From contig NZ_CADFEJ010000001.1 in assembly GCF_902833055.1 (NCBI RefSeq), forward strand, positions 620,001-684,000: DNA of 64,000 bases, given 5' to 3'. Positions 24,946 through 34,432 of this stretch are shown piece by piece; positions within the stretch are counted from its first letter, which is position 1, and every line of letters starts with the position of its first letter. The stretch comes from Burkholderia territorii (GTDB taxonomy: Bacteria; Pseudomonadota; Gammaproteobacteria; Burkholderiales; Burkholderiaceae). The position numbers and the translations under genes are program-made. The notes under the pieces are model-generated. The model did not search any database and had not been told where the DNA came from. It saw only the letters and a program-made list of their open reading frames with translations.

Positions 24946-25857
24946 TCAGCGCACCGCCTCGAATGCGCTGATGAGCAGCGCGCCCCCGGCGATCACCGCG
25001 CATCCCGCCGCGCGGCGCGGCGTCAGCCGCTCGCCGAGATACACGCGGGCGATCAACGCCGCGAATACCACGCTCGTTTCGCGCAGCGCCGACACCGGGC
25101 CCATCGGCGCGCGATCCATCGCCCAGATCACGATCGCATACGCAAGCGCCGCGAACACGCCGCCGCATGCGGCCTTCGCCGTTTCGCCGACATCCTGCGC
25201 AAGCCGCAACCGCCCCGCGCGCAGCCGGTAGTACGCGGCCATCAGCAAGCCTGTCAGCACGAACATCCACGCCGTATAACCGACCGTGCTGCCGCTCTCC
25301 CGCACGCCGATTCCGTCGACCACGCTGTACGCGGCGATCGATACGCCGGTGGCGAACGCGGTGGGCAACACCTGCGTCATCCGGTGCCGTGCGCCACCGC
25401 CACGCTCCAGGCCGATCGCCATGATCCCCGCGCAGATCAGCACGAGCCCGCATTGGGCGCCCGCGTTCAGGCGCTCGCCCGCGAACGCCGCCGCGCCCAG
25501 CGTGACGAGCAGCGGCGCGGTACCGCGCGCGACCGGATATGCGACGCTCAGGTCGCCGTGCTCGTAAGCGCGCACCAGCAGCAGCGTATAGACGACGTGG
25601 AGCACCGCCGACGCGACGACGCAGGCCCAGCTCGCGGGCGTGATCGGCGCGGCAGCCGGCAGGAACAGCAGCGCGAACAGCCCGATCGCGATCTGCAGCA
25701 CCGTGGCCGAGCGCAGGCGGTCGCCGCTGCTGCGCACGAGCGCATTCCACGACGCATGCAGGAAGGCTGCGCACAGCACGGCGAACAGAACGGGAATCGG
25801 CACGTTGAACACTCGCTGACGGCCGGCAACGCGAAATCGTCGCCGCAAGCCAACCAT
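24946..25857 (-). CDS. EamA/DMT-family transporter
   Basis: A 303-residue membrane protein with about 10 hydrophobic segments in two EamA repeats (VLFAVLCAAFLHASWNALVR near the start; GVFAALAYAIVIWAMDRAPM in the second half). The family exports amino acids or other metabolites. It ends with ERLTPRRAAGCAVIAGGALL, a typical EamA ending. The N-terminus is uncertain: ATG at 25857 adds a basic stretch, and GTG codons around residue 16 are alternatives. It converges with the Lrp gene, with no sign of an operon. Substrate unknown. Confidence 0.88.
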   Translation of the reverse strand: MVGLRRRFRVAGRQRVFNVPIPVLFAVLCAAFLHASWNALVRSSGDRLRSATVLQIAIGLFALLFLPAAAPITPASWACVVASAVLHVVYTLLLVRAYEHGDLSVAYPVARGTAPLLVTLGAAAFAGERLNAGAQCGLVLICAGIMAIGLERGGGARHRMTQVLPTAFATGVSIAAYSVVDGIGVRESGSTVGYTAWMFVLTGLLMAAYYRLRAGRLRLAQDVGETAKAACGGVFAALAYAIVIWAMDRAPMGPVSALRETSVVFAALIARVYLGERLTPRRAAGCAVIAGGALLISAFEAVR

Positions 25858-26203
25858 CGTATGAATGCGTCATCCGGTTGTCAAAAAAGCGTGCGGCCCG
25901 GCGTCCCGGACGAACGGGCCCGACGCGCGCGATCGCCCGTCCGGCGTGGCATTCGCGGCCGCGACCGCGCCGATCGCCGGATGTGTCGCGTGCATGGCAT
26001 CCGCTCCGTCCCTTTCCGCCTTCTTTCGTGCGGCTTCGCGCCGTAATGAAATCGATACCGACGCGCAACCGCCGCGAAACCGCTCCGCCCCCATATCTTC
26101 ATACCGAACTGTTTCAATGCCGGTGCCTATCGTGAGCGCCGCGCCGAACCGACACGGCAGCGGAGCCGCCGTCCACCATCGAAAACCTACCTGGAGCTTC
26201 CCG
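25858..26203. other. spacer upstream of the phosphoesterase gene
   Basis: No gene, clear promoter or structured element that I can support. The short open frames here have arginine/alanine-rich composition of the shadow kind. Confidence 0.4.
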
Positions 26204-27877
26204 ATGTTCCGTCAAGCCTTGCTCGTCACCGCGTGCGCCGGCGCGGCGCTTGCGCTGTTCGCCTGCGGCGGCAGCGACGACCCCACGTCGACGCCCGCCG
26301 TGTCGTCGCAGGATGCGCTGCAGACCGCCACGCCGATCAAGCACGTCGTCGTGATCTACGGCGAGAACGTGTCGTTCGACCACTACTTCGGCACCTACCC
26401 GAACGCGTCGAACCCGGCCGGCGAACCGGCGTTCACCGCGAAGCCCGGCACGCCGACGGTCAACGGGCTGACGGGCACGCTGCTCACCGCGAACCCGAAC
26501 TTCACGAACACGGCCAACGGCACCGATGCCGCGAACCCGTTCCGCCTCGACCGCACGCAAGCCGCGACCGCCGACCAGAACCACGCGTACACGGCCGAGC
26601 AGCAGGCCGAGGACAACGGCCTCGCCGACCTGTTCCCGAAGTACACGGGCAAGGGCTCGTCCGGCGGCGCCGGCGCGTTCGGCACCAAGGGCCAGGTGAT
26701 GGGCTACTTCGACGGCAATACCGTGACCGCGCTGTGGAACTACGCACAGCGCTTCGCGATGAGCGACAACGCGTACACGACGGTCTATGGCCCGTCGACG
26801 CCGGGCGCGCTGAACGTCGTGTCGGGCCAGACCAACGGCATGCAGATCGTCAAGACGTCGAAACAGCCGTCGACGCTCGCCGCCACGTCGTACTACATCA
26901 ACGACGGCCAGGGCGGCTTCACGATGATCAACGACGTCGACCCGGGCTACGACGTGTGCTCGAGCACGACCGACCAGGCGATGATGGCCGGCAAGAACAT
27001 CGGCGACCTGCTGAACGCCGCGAAGATCACGTGGGGCGGCTTCATGGGCGGCTTCAACCTGTCGACGACCAACAGCAACGGCACGACGGGTTGTGCGCGC
27101 AGCACGGTCGCCACCGCCGTGAACGCCGCGACGGCCGACTACATCCCGCACCACAACTGGTTCCAGTACTACGCGTCGACCGCGAACCCGCAGCACACGC
27201 GCCCGAGCTCGGTCGCGGCGATCGGCTCGAGCTTCGAAGCCGACGGCAAGACGGCTGAGCCGGCGAACCATCAGTACGACACCGACGACTTCTTCGCGGC
27301 CGTGAAGGCCGGCAACTTCCCGTCGGTCAGCTTCCTGAAGGCACCGGCCGCGCAGGACGCGCACGCTGGCTATTCGGATCCGCTCGACGAGCAGGCGTTC
27401 GTCACGAAGGTGGTCAACTTCCTGCAACAGCAGCCCGACTGGCAGAACACAGCCGTGATCGTCACCTATGACGACTCGGACGGCTGGTACGACCACGCGT
27501 ACACGGCGCCGACCCGTGCATCGTCCGACGCGGTCGACCAGGTGAACGGCAACGGCCAGTGCGGCTCGGGCGGCACCACCGGCGTGAACGGCGGCACCGT
27601 GAACGGCCGCTGCGGCCCCGGTGTGCGCATTCCGCTGGTCGTGATCTCGCCGTATGCGAAGCAGAACTACGTCGACCACACGCTGATCGACCAGGCGTCC
27701 GTCGTGCGCTTCATCGAGGACAACTGGCTCGGCGGCCAGCGTATCGGCGGCGGTTCGTTCGATGCGACGGCAGGCGACCTGCGCGGGCTGTTCGATTTCG
27801 CGTCGAAGCCGAATACGGCGCCGCTGTATCTCGATCCGACGCAGGGCACCGTGCTGAGCGCGGCGCCGTCGATCTGA
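26204..27877 (+). CDS. lipoprotein phosphoesterase, AcpA-type acid phosphatase / phospholipase C family
   Basis: A 557-residue exported lipoprotein. Its signal ends in a lipobox (LALFAC, Cys at about residue 19) followed by GGSDDPTS. The phosphoesterase domain begins IKHVVVIYGENVSFDHYFGTYP. It continues with metal-site segments such as DDSDGWYDHAY and PLVVISPYAKQNYVDHTLID. The family (PF04185) contains acid phosphatases (AcpA) and phosphatidylcholine phospholipases C. The sequence is closer to AcpA in length and lipoprotein nature. A CTGGAG element lies upstream of the ATG. It is followed 100 bp later by a cytochrome c peroxidase gene on the same strand, a likely operon. Confidence 0.9.
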   Translation: MFRQALLVTACAGAALALFACGGSDDPTSTPAVSSQDALQTATPIKHVVVIYGENVSFDHYFGTYPNASNPAGEPAFTAKPGTPTVNGLTGTLLTANPNFTNTANGTDAANPFRLDRTQAATADQNHAYTAEQQAEDNGLADLFPKYTGKGSSGGAGAFGTKGQVMGYFDGNTVTALWNYAQRFAMSDNAYTTVYGPSTPGALNVVSGQTNGMQIVKTSKQPSTLAATSYYINDGQGGFTMINDVDPGYDVCSSTTDQAMMAGKNIGDLLNAAKITWGGFMGGFNLSTTNSNGTTGCARSTVATAVNAATADYIPHHNWFQYYASTANPQHTRPSSVAAIGSSFEADGKTAEPANHQYDTDDFFAAVKAGNFPSVSFLKAPAAQDAHAGYSDPLDEQAFVTKVVNFLQQQPDWQNTAVIVTYDDSDGWYDHAYTAPTRASSDAVDQVNGNGQCGSGGTTGVNGGTVNGRCGPGVRIPLVVISPYAKQNYVDHTLIDQASVVRFIEDNWLGGQRIGGGSFDATAGDLRGLFDFASKPNTAPLYLDPTQGTVLSAAPSI

Positions 27878-27977
27878 CGGCAGCGCGTCACCGGCAGCAG
27901 CAGGCCGGCGCATCGTGCGCCGGCCGTTTCCATTCGATGCGCCGCCTTCACACGGCGACCGACTTTTCACCGACAGC

Positions 27978-29396
27978 ATGACCGCTCGTCCCGCATTCCC
28001 GTCTCCCGACGCATCCGGCGCCGCCGCGCCGCGTTCTCCTGCCCGCGTGGTGCGCCGCGCGGCGTTCGTGCTCGGCGCGGCCGTGCTCGGCTATGGCGCG
28101 TTCGCCATCGCGTTTCCGGCCCGCACGCCGGCGGCGATCGCCGACGTCGTCTCCGACTGGACGGGCGCGAATCCGCATCCGGTCGTGCTGCAGCGCCCGG
28201 CCGTGCAGCCGCTGTCGGCGGTCGCGCAGCTCGGGCGCGCACTGTTCGCCGATCCGTCGCTGTCGGCATCCGGCAAGCAGTCGTGCGCGTCGTGCCACAG
28301 CCCCGATCATGCGTACGGGCCGCCGAACGGGCTCGACGTGCAGCCGGGCGGCCTGGCGATGACGCAGCAGGGCTACCGCCCGCCGCCGTCGCTGATGTAC
28401 CTGTATCGTCAGCCCGCCTTCAGCATCGGCCCCGATGCCGGCGAGAACGACGCCGCGCCGAGCGTCGCGCAGCAGGCTGCTTCGGCGGCCGGCGTCGTCA
28501 AGGCGCAGAAGGTGGCCGGCACGTCGGCCGCGCCGCAGCTCGTGCCGCAGGGCGGGATGTTCTGGGACGGCCGCGCCGATACGCTGCAGCAGCAGGCGTT
28601 CGGGCCGCTGCTGAATCCGGTCGAGATGGCGAATGCGAGCATCGACGACGTCGCGCGCAAGCTCGCAGGCTCGCCGCATCGCGCGCAGTTCGAGCAGCTG
28701 TTCGGCGCGCGTGTGTTTTCCAGCCCGCAGTTGCTCGTGTCGGAGGCGATGTTCGCGATCGCGCGCTATCAGGTCGAGGATCCGTCGTTCCATCCGTACA
28801 ACAGCAAGTACGACCGCTGGCTCGAAGGCCGTGCGCGCCTCACGCAGGCCGAATTGCGCGGGCTGCGGCTCTTCAACGATCCGGCCAGGGCCAATTGCGC
28901 GGGCTGCCACTTGTCGAAGCCCGGCAAGGACGGCTTGCCGCCGATGTTTACCGACTACCAGTACGAGGCGCTCGGCGCACCGCGCAACATGGCGCTCGCG
29001 CAGAACCGCAACCCGGCGTTTCACGATCTCGGCGTGTGCGGGCCGTTCCGCGAGGATCTGAAGGACCAGACGCAGTACTGCGCGATGTTCCTCACGCCGA
29101 CGCTGCGCAACGCGGCCACGCGCCACGTGTTCTTTCACAACGGCGTGTTCCACACGCTCGACCAGGTGATGGCGTTCTACAACGAGCGCAGCATCTCGCC
29201 CGGGAAGTTCTATCCGCGCGGCGCGGACGGCAGGGTCGACGAATATGACGACATTCCGCCGAAGTACCGTGCAAACGTCGACGTGACCGATGCGCCGTTC
29301 GATCGCAAACCGGGCGACAAGCCCGCGATGACCGCGCAGGACATCAAGGATATTGAAGCGTTTCTCGGCACGCTGACCGACGAGCCGGCACGCTGA
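27978..29396 (+). CDS. di-heme cytochrome c peroxidase (MauG/CcpA family)
   Basis: A 472-residue periplasmic or membrane-anchored protein with an N-terminal hydrophobic segment (about 27-48). Two c-type heme motifs are present, CASCH (103-107) and CAGCH (306-310), as in bacterial cytochrome c peroxidases and MauG-type enzymes. MFWDGRADTL and HNGVFHTL are family landmarks. Compared with short peroxidases it has an insert around 145-185 rich in Ala and Gly. It lies downstream of the AcpA-type gene. Why a phosphoesterase and a peroxidase are paired is unknown. The start at 27978 was chosen for the anchor; its ribosome binding site is weak. Confidence 0.9.
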   Translation: MTARPAFPSPDASGAAAPRSPARVVRRAAFVLGAAVLGYGAFAIAFPARTPAAIADVVSDWTGANPHPVVLQRPAVQPLSAVAQLGRALFADPSLSASGKQSCASCHSPDHAYGPPNGLDVQPGGLAMTQQGYRPPPSLMYLYRQPAFSIGPDAGENDAAPSVAQQAASAAGVVKAQKVAGTSAAPQLVPQGGMFWDGRADTLQQQAFGPLLNPVEMANASIDDVARKLAGSPHRAQFEQLFGARVFSSPQLLVSEAMFAIARYQVEDPSFHPYNSKYDRWLEGRARLTQAELRGLRLFNDPARANCAGCHLSKPGKDGLPPMFTDYQYEALGAPRNMALAQNRNPAFHDLGVCGPFREDLKDQTQYCAMFLTPTLRNAATRHVFFHNGVFHTLDQVMAFYNERSISPGKFYPRGADGRVDEYDDIPPKYRANVDVTDAPFDRKPGDKPAMTAQDIKDIEAFLGTLTDEPAR

Positions 29397-29463
29397 GCAT
29401 CGGCGATCCGACGCGCTTCGTCAGTGTCGCGCGCGGACGCGGCGGCTCGCGGTGACAGGCTCG

Positions 29464-30798
29464 CTACCGCGCCGCCGTTGCCGGCGTGTCGACGGTTGCG
29501 GCTGCATCGATCCGCCGCGCCGCCAGTTGCTGCGCGAACCGGTACGCCACCAGCGAGCCGGCCACGGCCAGCAGCATCGGCACCAGGCTGTCGTGATCCA
29601 CACGCGTGAACTCGAGCAGCAGCACGACGGCCGTGATCGGCATCTGCATCGACGCGGCAAGGAACGCGGTCGCGCCGATCAGCGCGCATCCGCCGATCGA
29701 CGTGCCCGGCCACACGAGGTGCCACAGCCCGCCGAGCACGACGCCCAGCAACGCGCCGTTCGCGAGACCCGGCGTCAGGAGCCCGCCCTCCGCGCCCGCG
29801 CGCAGGCTTCCCGCCTCGATCAGCACCTTCAGCACGAGCAGCGTCGCCGCGAGACCGATCGTCAGCGTGCCGTCGAAACCCAATGCAGCCGGCCCCTTGC
29901 CGTTGCCGAGCAGTTGCGGAAACCACATCGCGAGCACGCCGATCACCGCGAAGTTGACCAGCGCGAGCACCGGGAGCAGGCGGCCCTTCGGCGCCTGCTC
30001 CCGCGCGCGCGTCGTGAGCCGCACGAACGCGTAGGCGGCAAAACCGAACAGCGGCCCGCAGACGGTCGACCACGCCACCAACGGCGCACTCAGCGCGAAC
30101 GAAGGCACCGCGTACTGATGTTCGTTGCCGAGCCCGGTCCACGCGACGGCCGCCGCGATCGCCGACGTGACGACGGCCACCACCAGCGCGCGCAGTTCGA
30201 ACGTGCCGAGCAGCACTTCGAGCACGAACACGGCGCCGCCGAGCGGCACGTTGTAGACCGCCGCGAGGCCGGCGCCCGCGCCGCACGCGACCATCAACCT
30301 GCAATCGGCGGGCGTGAGCCCCGCGCGATGCGCGAGCCGGCCGGCCAGCAGCGCGCCGATCTCGCGCGGCGCGACTTCGCGGCCGAGCGGCGAACCGAGC
30401 GCGACGGTGACGATCTGGAGCAACGCGTGCACCGTCGTGCTGACGACCGGCATTCGCGGATCGGCTGCGCGAACGGCCCGGCGGATGCTGACGAGCGGTC
30501 GGCCGAACCGGTAAAGCGCCCACCAGCCGCCGCCCGCGACCAGCCCGCAGACGACCAGCACGACGACCCGGCGCAGCGGCTCGGCGCCGGTCACGCCCGC
30601 GAGAAAGCTCTCGCTCCCGACCACGTGCGCGAGGCTGTAACCGTAGGCCACATGCTGAACCGCGTGAAGCAGCAGCGCGAGCAACATCCCGCCGACGCCC
30701 GCGCCGACGCCAGTCAGGACCGTGACGGCCGCCATCCGCGCGAACGGGCTGGCCAATGGCGAAGAAGAAGCGGGAGCGGACGGGAGATCGGGGCGCAT
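29464..30798 (-). CDS. clcB: ClC-family chloride channel/transporter
   Basis: A 444-residue membrane protein of the ClC family with about 10-12 hydrophobic helices. Characteristic loops are GSPLGREVAPREIGA (the G-R-E-x-x-P region with the gating-type glutamate retained) and GAGLAAVYNVPLGGAVFVLE. SLRAGAEGGLLTPGLANGAL and GATAFLAASMQMPITAVVLL follow. No CBS domains. Such proteins exchange chloride for protons or conduct chloride, often for acid resistance. The ClcB name rests on size and the lack of regulatory domains. Monocistronic; no regulator adjacent. Confidence 0.85.
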   Translation of the reverse strand: MRPDLPSAPASSSPLASPFARMAAVTVLTGVGAGVGGMLLALLLHAVQHVAYGYSLAHVVGSESFLAGVTGAEPLRRVVVLVVCGLVAGGGWWALYRFGRPLVSIRRAVRAADPRMPVVSTTVHALLQIVTVALGSPLGREVAPREIGALLAGRLAHRAGLTPADCRLMVACGAGAGLAAVYNVPLGGAVFVLEVLLGTFELRALVVAVVTSAIAAAVAWTGLGNEHQYAVPSFALSAPLVAWSTVCGPLFGFAAYAFVRLTTRAREQAPKGRLLPVLALVNFAVIGVLAMWFPQLLGNGKGPAALGFDGTLTIGLAATLLVLKVLIEAGSLRAGAEGGLLTPGLANGALLGVVLGGLWHLVWPGTSIGGCALIGATAFLAASMQMPITAVVLLLEFTRVDHDSLVPMLLAVAGSLVAYRFAQQLAARRIDAAATVDTPATAAR

Positions 30799-30977
30799 GA
30801 GGTCGGCGAACGTGGATCGATACGACGGCGCGCACCATGCACGCCGCCGTCAGGACCGCATCGTAGGCTTCAGCCTTCCATGAGACAAACGTATTTTTCT
30901 GATCAACTCATGCATTTTGTGACTACATGCGTCGCGGCAGCCCATGGCGATGTGCGCCGCCGCCCCGCACGATCGCA

Positions 30978-32219
30978 CTACGCCGGATACGTGACGCGCT
31001 CCGGCTCCCGCCGCATGATGACCTTCCCGTGCCGCACCGACAGCGTGGCTTTCGCCTGCCGGCGCACGGCTTCGTAGTCGCTGTCCGCGTCGAGCACGAC
31101 CAGGTTCGCCGGCCGTCCGACCACGATCCCGTAGCGGTCGCCGAGGTGCATCGTCGTCGCCGCGTGGTCGGTCACGAAGTCGAGGCAGCGCTGCAGGTCC
31201 TGGTAGCCCATCATGTGGCAGATGTGCAGGCCGGCATCGAGCACGCGCAGGATGTTGCCGTTGCCGAGCGGATACCACGGATCCTTGATCGAATCCTGGC
31301 CGAAACACACGTTCAGCCCCGCGCGATCGAGTTCCGCGACGCGCGTGACGCCGCGCCGCTTCGGAAACGTATCGAAGCGCCCCTGCAAATGGATGCTCTC
31401 GGTCGGGCACGAGACGAAGTTCAGGCCCGCGCGCTTGAGCAGCCGAAACAGCTTCGAGCAGTACGCGTTGTCGTACGAACCCATCGCGGTCGTATGGCTC
31501 GCCGTCACGCGCGCGCCCATGCCGCGCACGCGCGCTTCTTCCGCGAGCACTTCCAGGAAACGCGAATGCGGATCGTCGGTCTCGTCGCAGTGCACATCGA
31601 CGAGACAGCCGGTGCGCTCGGCCAGCTCCATCAGGAAGCGGATCGAGCTGACGCCCTGCTCGCGCGTGTTCTCGAAGTGCGGAATTCCGCCGACGACGTC
31701 CGCGCCGAGTTCGATCGCCTGCTCCATCAGCGCGCGGCCGCCGTCGAACGACTCGATGCCTTCCTGCGGAAACGCGACGATCTGCAGGTCGATCAGCCCG
31801 CGTGCTTCGTCCTTGACTTCGAGCATCGCCTTCAGCGCGGCCAGCGTCGGATCGGTGACGTCGACATGGGTGCGCACGTGCTGGATGCCGTGATCGCGCA
31901 GCATGCCGATTGCCGCATGCGCGCGCGTCTTGGTATCGGCATGCGTGATCGTCGCCTTGCGCTCGGACCAGCGTTCGATTCCCTCGAACAGCGTGCCGCT
32001 CATGTTCCAGGACGGCTCGCCGGCCGTGAGCACCGCATCGAGATGGATGTGCGGTTCCACCAGCGGCGCAATCGCGAGACGCCCGCCGGCATCGATATCG
32101 CTGCCGCCGACCGAGGCGACGGGCGCGGCTTGCGCGTCGATCCGCGCGATCGTGCCGCCGTCGATGCCGATCGTAAACAGCCCGTCGCGACCGCGCAGGC
32201 GTGCATTGAAAAGGTTCAT
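30978..32219 (-). CDS. codA: cytosine deaminase
   Basis: A 413-residue metal-dependent amidohydrolase. The metal ligands HIH occur in VEPHIHLDAVLTAGEPSWN, followed by SGTLFEGIERWSERKA, almost as in E. coli CodA. VDVHCDETDDPHSRF gives the third histidine and the catalytic glutamate region. ASHTTAMGSYDN and CFGQDSIKDPWYPLGNGN supply the remaining His and Asp. It converts cytosine to uracil and ammonia for pyrimidine salvage. No codB permease is adjacent, so cytosine uptake must come from elsewhere. The ATG at 32219 has a weak ribosome binding site. The VOC protein gene upstream is 73 bp away. Confidence 0.93.
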   Translation of the reverse strand: MNLFNARLRGRDGLFTIGIDGGTIARIDAQAAPVASVGGSDIDAGGRLAIAPLVEPHIHLDAVLTAGEPSWNMSGTLFEGIERWSERKATITHADTKTRAHAAIGMLRDHGIQHVRTHVDVTDPTLAALKAMLEVKDEARGLIDLQIVAFPQEGIESFDGGRALMEQAIELGADVVGGIPHFENTREQGVSSIRFLMELAERTGCLVDVHCDETDDPHSRFLEVLAEEARVRGMGARVTASHTTAMGSYDNAYCSKLFRLLKRAGLNFVSCPTESIHLQGRFDTFPKRRGVTRVAELDRAGLNVCFGQDSIKDPWYPLGNGNILRVLDAGLHICHMMGYQDLQRCLDFVTDHAATTMHLGDRYGIVVGRPANLVVLDADSDYEAVRRQAKATLSVRHGKVIMRREPERVTYPA

Positions 32220-32292
32220 GTGGATTCGGGCGTCATGCGGCGCCAGCGCGCCGCGTGGTGGGGAAAACCGGCTCCGGCGATGCGTGCCACGC

Positions 32293-32757
32293 TTAGTTGA
32301 AATCCTCGATCGTCAGGCCGGTGGCCGCGCTCATCTCGTCGTTCGTCACGTCGCGCACGTGCTTGCTGAAGGTCCACACGTGCCGGCCGGGATCGCGCGC
32401 GCGATACACGCGATCGCCGTAGAACTGGTCGGCCGGCGCCTGCAGGATCTCCGCGCCGGCCGCACGCGCGCGCTCGCAGTGCGCGTCGATGTCCGCATCG
32501 TCGGGAAGGTGCACGTGGACGTGCTGCGTGTTGCGATCGCCGGTGTCTTCCGGCGACGCGATGAACTCGGCCCACCCGCTGCCGATCATCACGAGGCCGT
32601 CGCCGAATTTCATTTCGGCATGCGCGATGTCGCCTTCCGGCGTGGTGACGACGATCGCGCGCTTGAAGCCGAATGCGCGCTCGAGCCATTCCAGCGCGGC
32701 TTTCGGGTTGCGGTAGCACAGCGCGGCACTGAACGACGGACGGCGACGCGTGGTCAT
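32293..32757 (-). CDS. VOC-superfamily (glyoxalase-like) protein
   Basis: A 154-residue soluble protein with the VOC fold. The N-terminal repeat contains LCYRNPKAALEWLERAFGFK and HAEMKFGDGLVMIGS. The second contains HVHVHLPDDADIDAHCERAR, GAEILQAPADQFYGDRVYRA and DPGRHVWTFSKHV. This PhnB/glyoxalase-like layout is common among uncharacterised Burkholderia proteins. Potential metal ligands (His, Glu) are present, but the reaction is not known. It may be cotranscribed with codA downstream. Confidence 0.85.
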   Translation of the reverse strand: MTTRRRPSFSAALCYRNPKAALEWLERAFGFKRAIVVTTPEGDIAHAEMKFGDGLVMIGSGWAEFIASPEDTGDRNTQHVHVHLPDDADIDAHCERARAAGAEILQAPADQFYGDRVYRARDPGRHVWTFSKHVRDVTNDEMSAATGLTIEDFN

Positions 32758-33066
32758 CGGAGGTCTCCCGATCTCGGCATGGGTCTGCTCATTCTCCACG
32801 CGCGCGGCGCGGCAATCAACTCCCGCGCCGTCGGCACGCGTGTTGTCAATACGCGACACGATGTGCGCGGCCAGCCGGCATCTCGCGTCGCGCCGTCCGC
32901 GAAAACGCACGCCATCCGGGCTGCGCATCGCTTTGTGAAAACGATGTGACGCACTCTTGCGCAACTTGCAACGGTGCGCTCGCTCGCCCGCAGCCGGGAT
33001 CGCGCGACCCTGCCCCTACACTTGCGCCGAACTTCAGTCATTCGTCCCACACGCAGGAGCAGTTAC
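32758..33066. other. divergent spacer upstream of the porin gene
   Basis: It should hold the porin promoter, since a strong AGGAG ribosome binding site sits just before 33067. I find no confident -35/-10 pair and no gene. Confidence 0.4.
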
Positions 33067-34209
33067 ATGAACAAAACCCTGATTGCCGCCGCCACCGCCA
33101 CCGCACTGTTCGCCCCGCTCGCGCAAGCGCAGAGCTCGGTGACGCTGTATGGCCTGATCGACGCCGGCATCGCGTACACCAACAACGCGGGCGGCGCATC
33201 GCTGTGGCGCATGACGAGCGGCACCGTCAACGGCAGCCGCTTCGGCCTGCGCGGCACGGAAGATCTCGGCGGCGGCGTGAAGGCGCTGTTCGTCCTCGAG
33301 AACGGCTTCAACGTGAACAACGGCGCGCTCGGCCAGGACGGCAAGCTGTTCGGCCGCCACGCATACGTCGGCCTGACCAGCAGCGGCTACGGCACGCTGA
33401 CGCTCGGCCGCCAGTACGACACGATGGTCGACTTCGTCGCGCCGCTGTCCGCGACCGCCGGCGATTTCGGCGATGCGGGCTTCGCTCACCCGTTCGACAA
33501 CGACAACCTGAACCACTCGGTGCGCATCAACAACGCGGTGAAGTACACGAGCGACACGATCGCCGGTTTCAAGGTCGGTGCGTTGTACGGCTTCTCGAAC
33601 TCGACGAACTTCGCCGGCAACCGCGCGTACAGCGTCGCGGCGAGCTACTCGAACGGCCCGCTGAAGCTGGCCGGTGCTTACCTGCAGATGAACGGCACGA
33701 AGGGCTCGACGAGCGCGAGTCCCGGTGCGACCGACGTGGCCGAAGCGAAGAGCGTGAGCCAGGGCGGCTGGTCGGTGGGCGCGGACCGCATGCGCAGCTA
33801 CGGCGGCGGCGTCAGCTACGTGTTCGGCCCGGCGACCGTCGGCTTCGTGTACACGCGTTCGCAATACGACAACACGGGCTCGTTCGGCTCGACCGGCCAG
33901 GTCGCGTTCAACAACTACGACGTGAACGTGCGCTATGCGGTGACGCCGGCCGTCAGCCTCGGCGCGGCTTATGTCTACACCGACGCCAGCGTGTCGAACC
34001 CGGACAGCAAGCACGGCACCGATCCGAAGTGGCACCAGGTCGACCTGCAGGCGGTGTACAAGCTGTCGCGCCGCACCGACCTGTACGCGGAAGCGATGTA
34101 TCAGCACGCGTCGGGCCGCGGCTACCAGGCGTTCATCAACACGTCGGGCGGTGCATCGAGCACCGCGAACCAGATCGTCGGCACGATCGGCATGCGCACG
34201 CGCTTCTGA
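33067..34209 (+). CDS. Gram-negative porin, trimeric general type
   Basis: A 380-residue outer-membrane protein. The signal peptide MNKTLIAAATATALFAPLAQA is cleaved before QSSVTLYG. The mature part shows the OmpC/Omp38-type pattern: SSVTLYGLIDAGIAYTNNAG, RFGLRGTEDLGGGVKALFVL, then alternating beta strands. It ends in a C-terminal Phe (GTIGMRTRF), the BAM recognition signature. It should form a 16-stranded barrel for small hydrophilic solutes. Monocistronic, followed by a large hairpin. Substrate preference cannot be read from the sequence. Confidence 0.95.
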   Translation: MNKTLIAAATATALFAPLAQAQSSVTLYGLIDAGIAYTNNAGGASLWRMTSGTVNGSRFGLRGTEDLGGGVKALFVLENGFNVNNGALGQDGKLFGRHAYVGLTSSGYGTLTLGRQYDTMVDFVAPLSATAGDFGDAGFAHPFDNDNLNHSVRINNAVKYTSDTIAGFKVGALYGFSNSTNFAGNRAYSVAASYSNGPLKLAGAYLQMNGTKGSTSASPGATDVAEAKSVSQGGWSVGADRMRSYGGGVSYVFGPATVGFVYTRSQYDNTGSFGSTGQVAFNNYDVNVRYAVTPAVSLGAAYVYTDASVSNPDSKHGTDPKWHQVDLQAVYKLSRRTDLYAEAMYQHASGRGYQAFINTSGGASSTANQIVGTIGMRTRF

Positions 34210-34226
34210 GTTCGGCGTCGCAGGAC

Positions 34227-34292
34227 CGCACGTCGCCCGCGAACCGTGAACCTGCCCCGACGGACGGGTTCACGCAACGCGGGCGACGTGCG
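34227..34292. terminator. large two-step hairpin after the porin gene
   Basis: The outer arms CGCACGTCGCCCGCG (34227-34241) and CGCGGGCGACGTGCG (34278-34292) are perfectly complementary over 15 bp. The inner arms CGTGAACC (34245-34252) and GGTTCACG (34267-34274) pair over 8 bp. There is no T-run after it. It probably ends or stabilises the porin mRNA 3' end. Confidence 0.6.
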
Positions 34293-34432
34293 TCAGTGTT
34301 GTTCCATCTGGAAAGCTGCCTGCCTGGAATCGGGGTTTTTGTGCCCGCGTGCACTGCATAGACTGGCATCGATGGTTCGGATCGCATATCGATCGCCGAA
34401 CCGGCCTCACACCCCGCCTACAGGAGAACATC

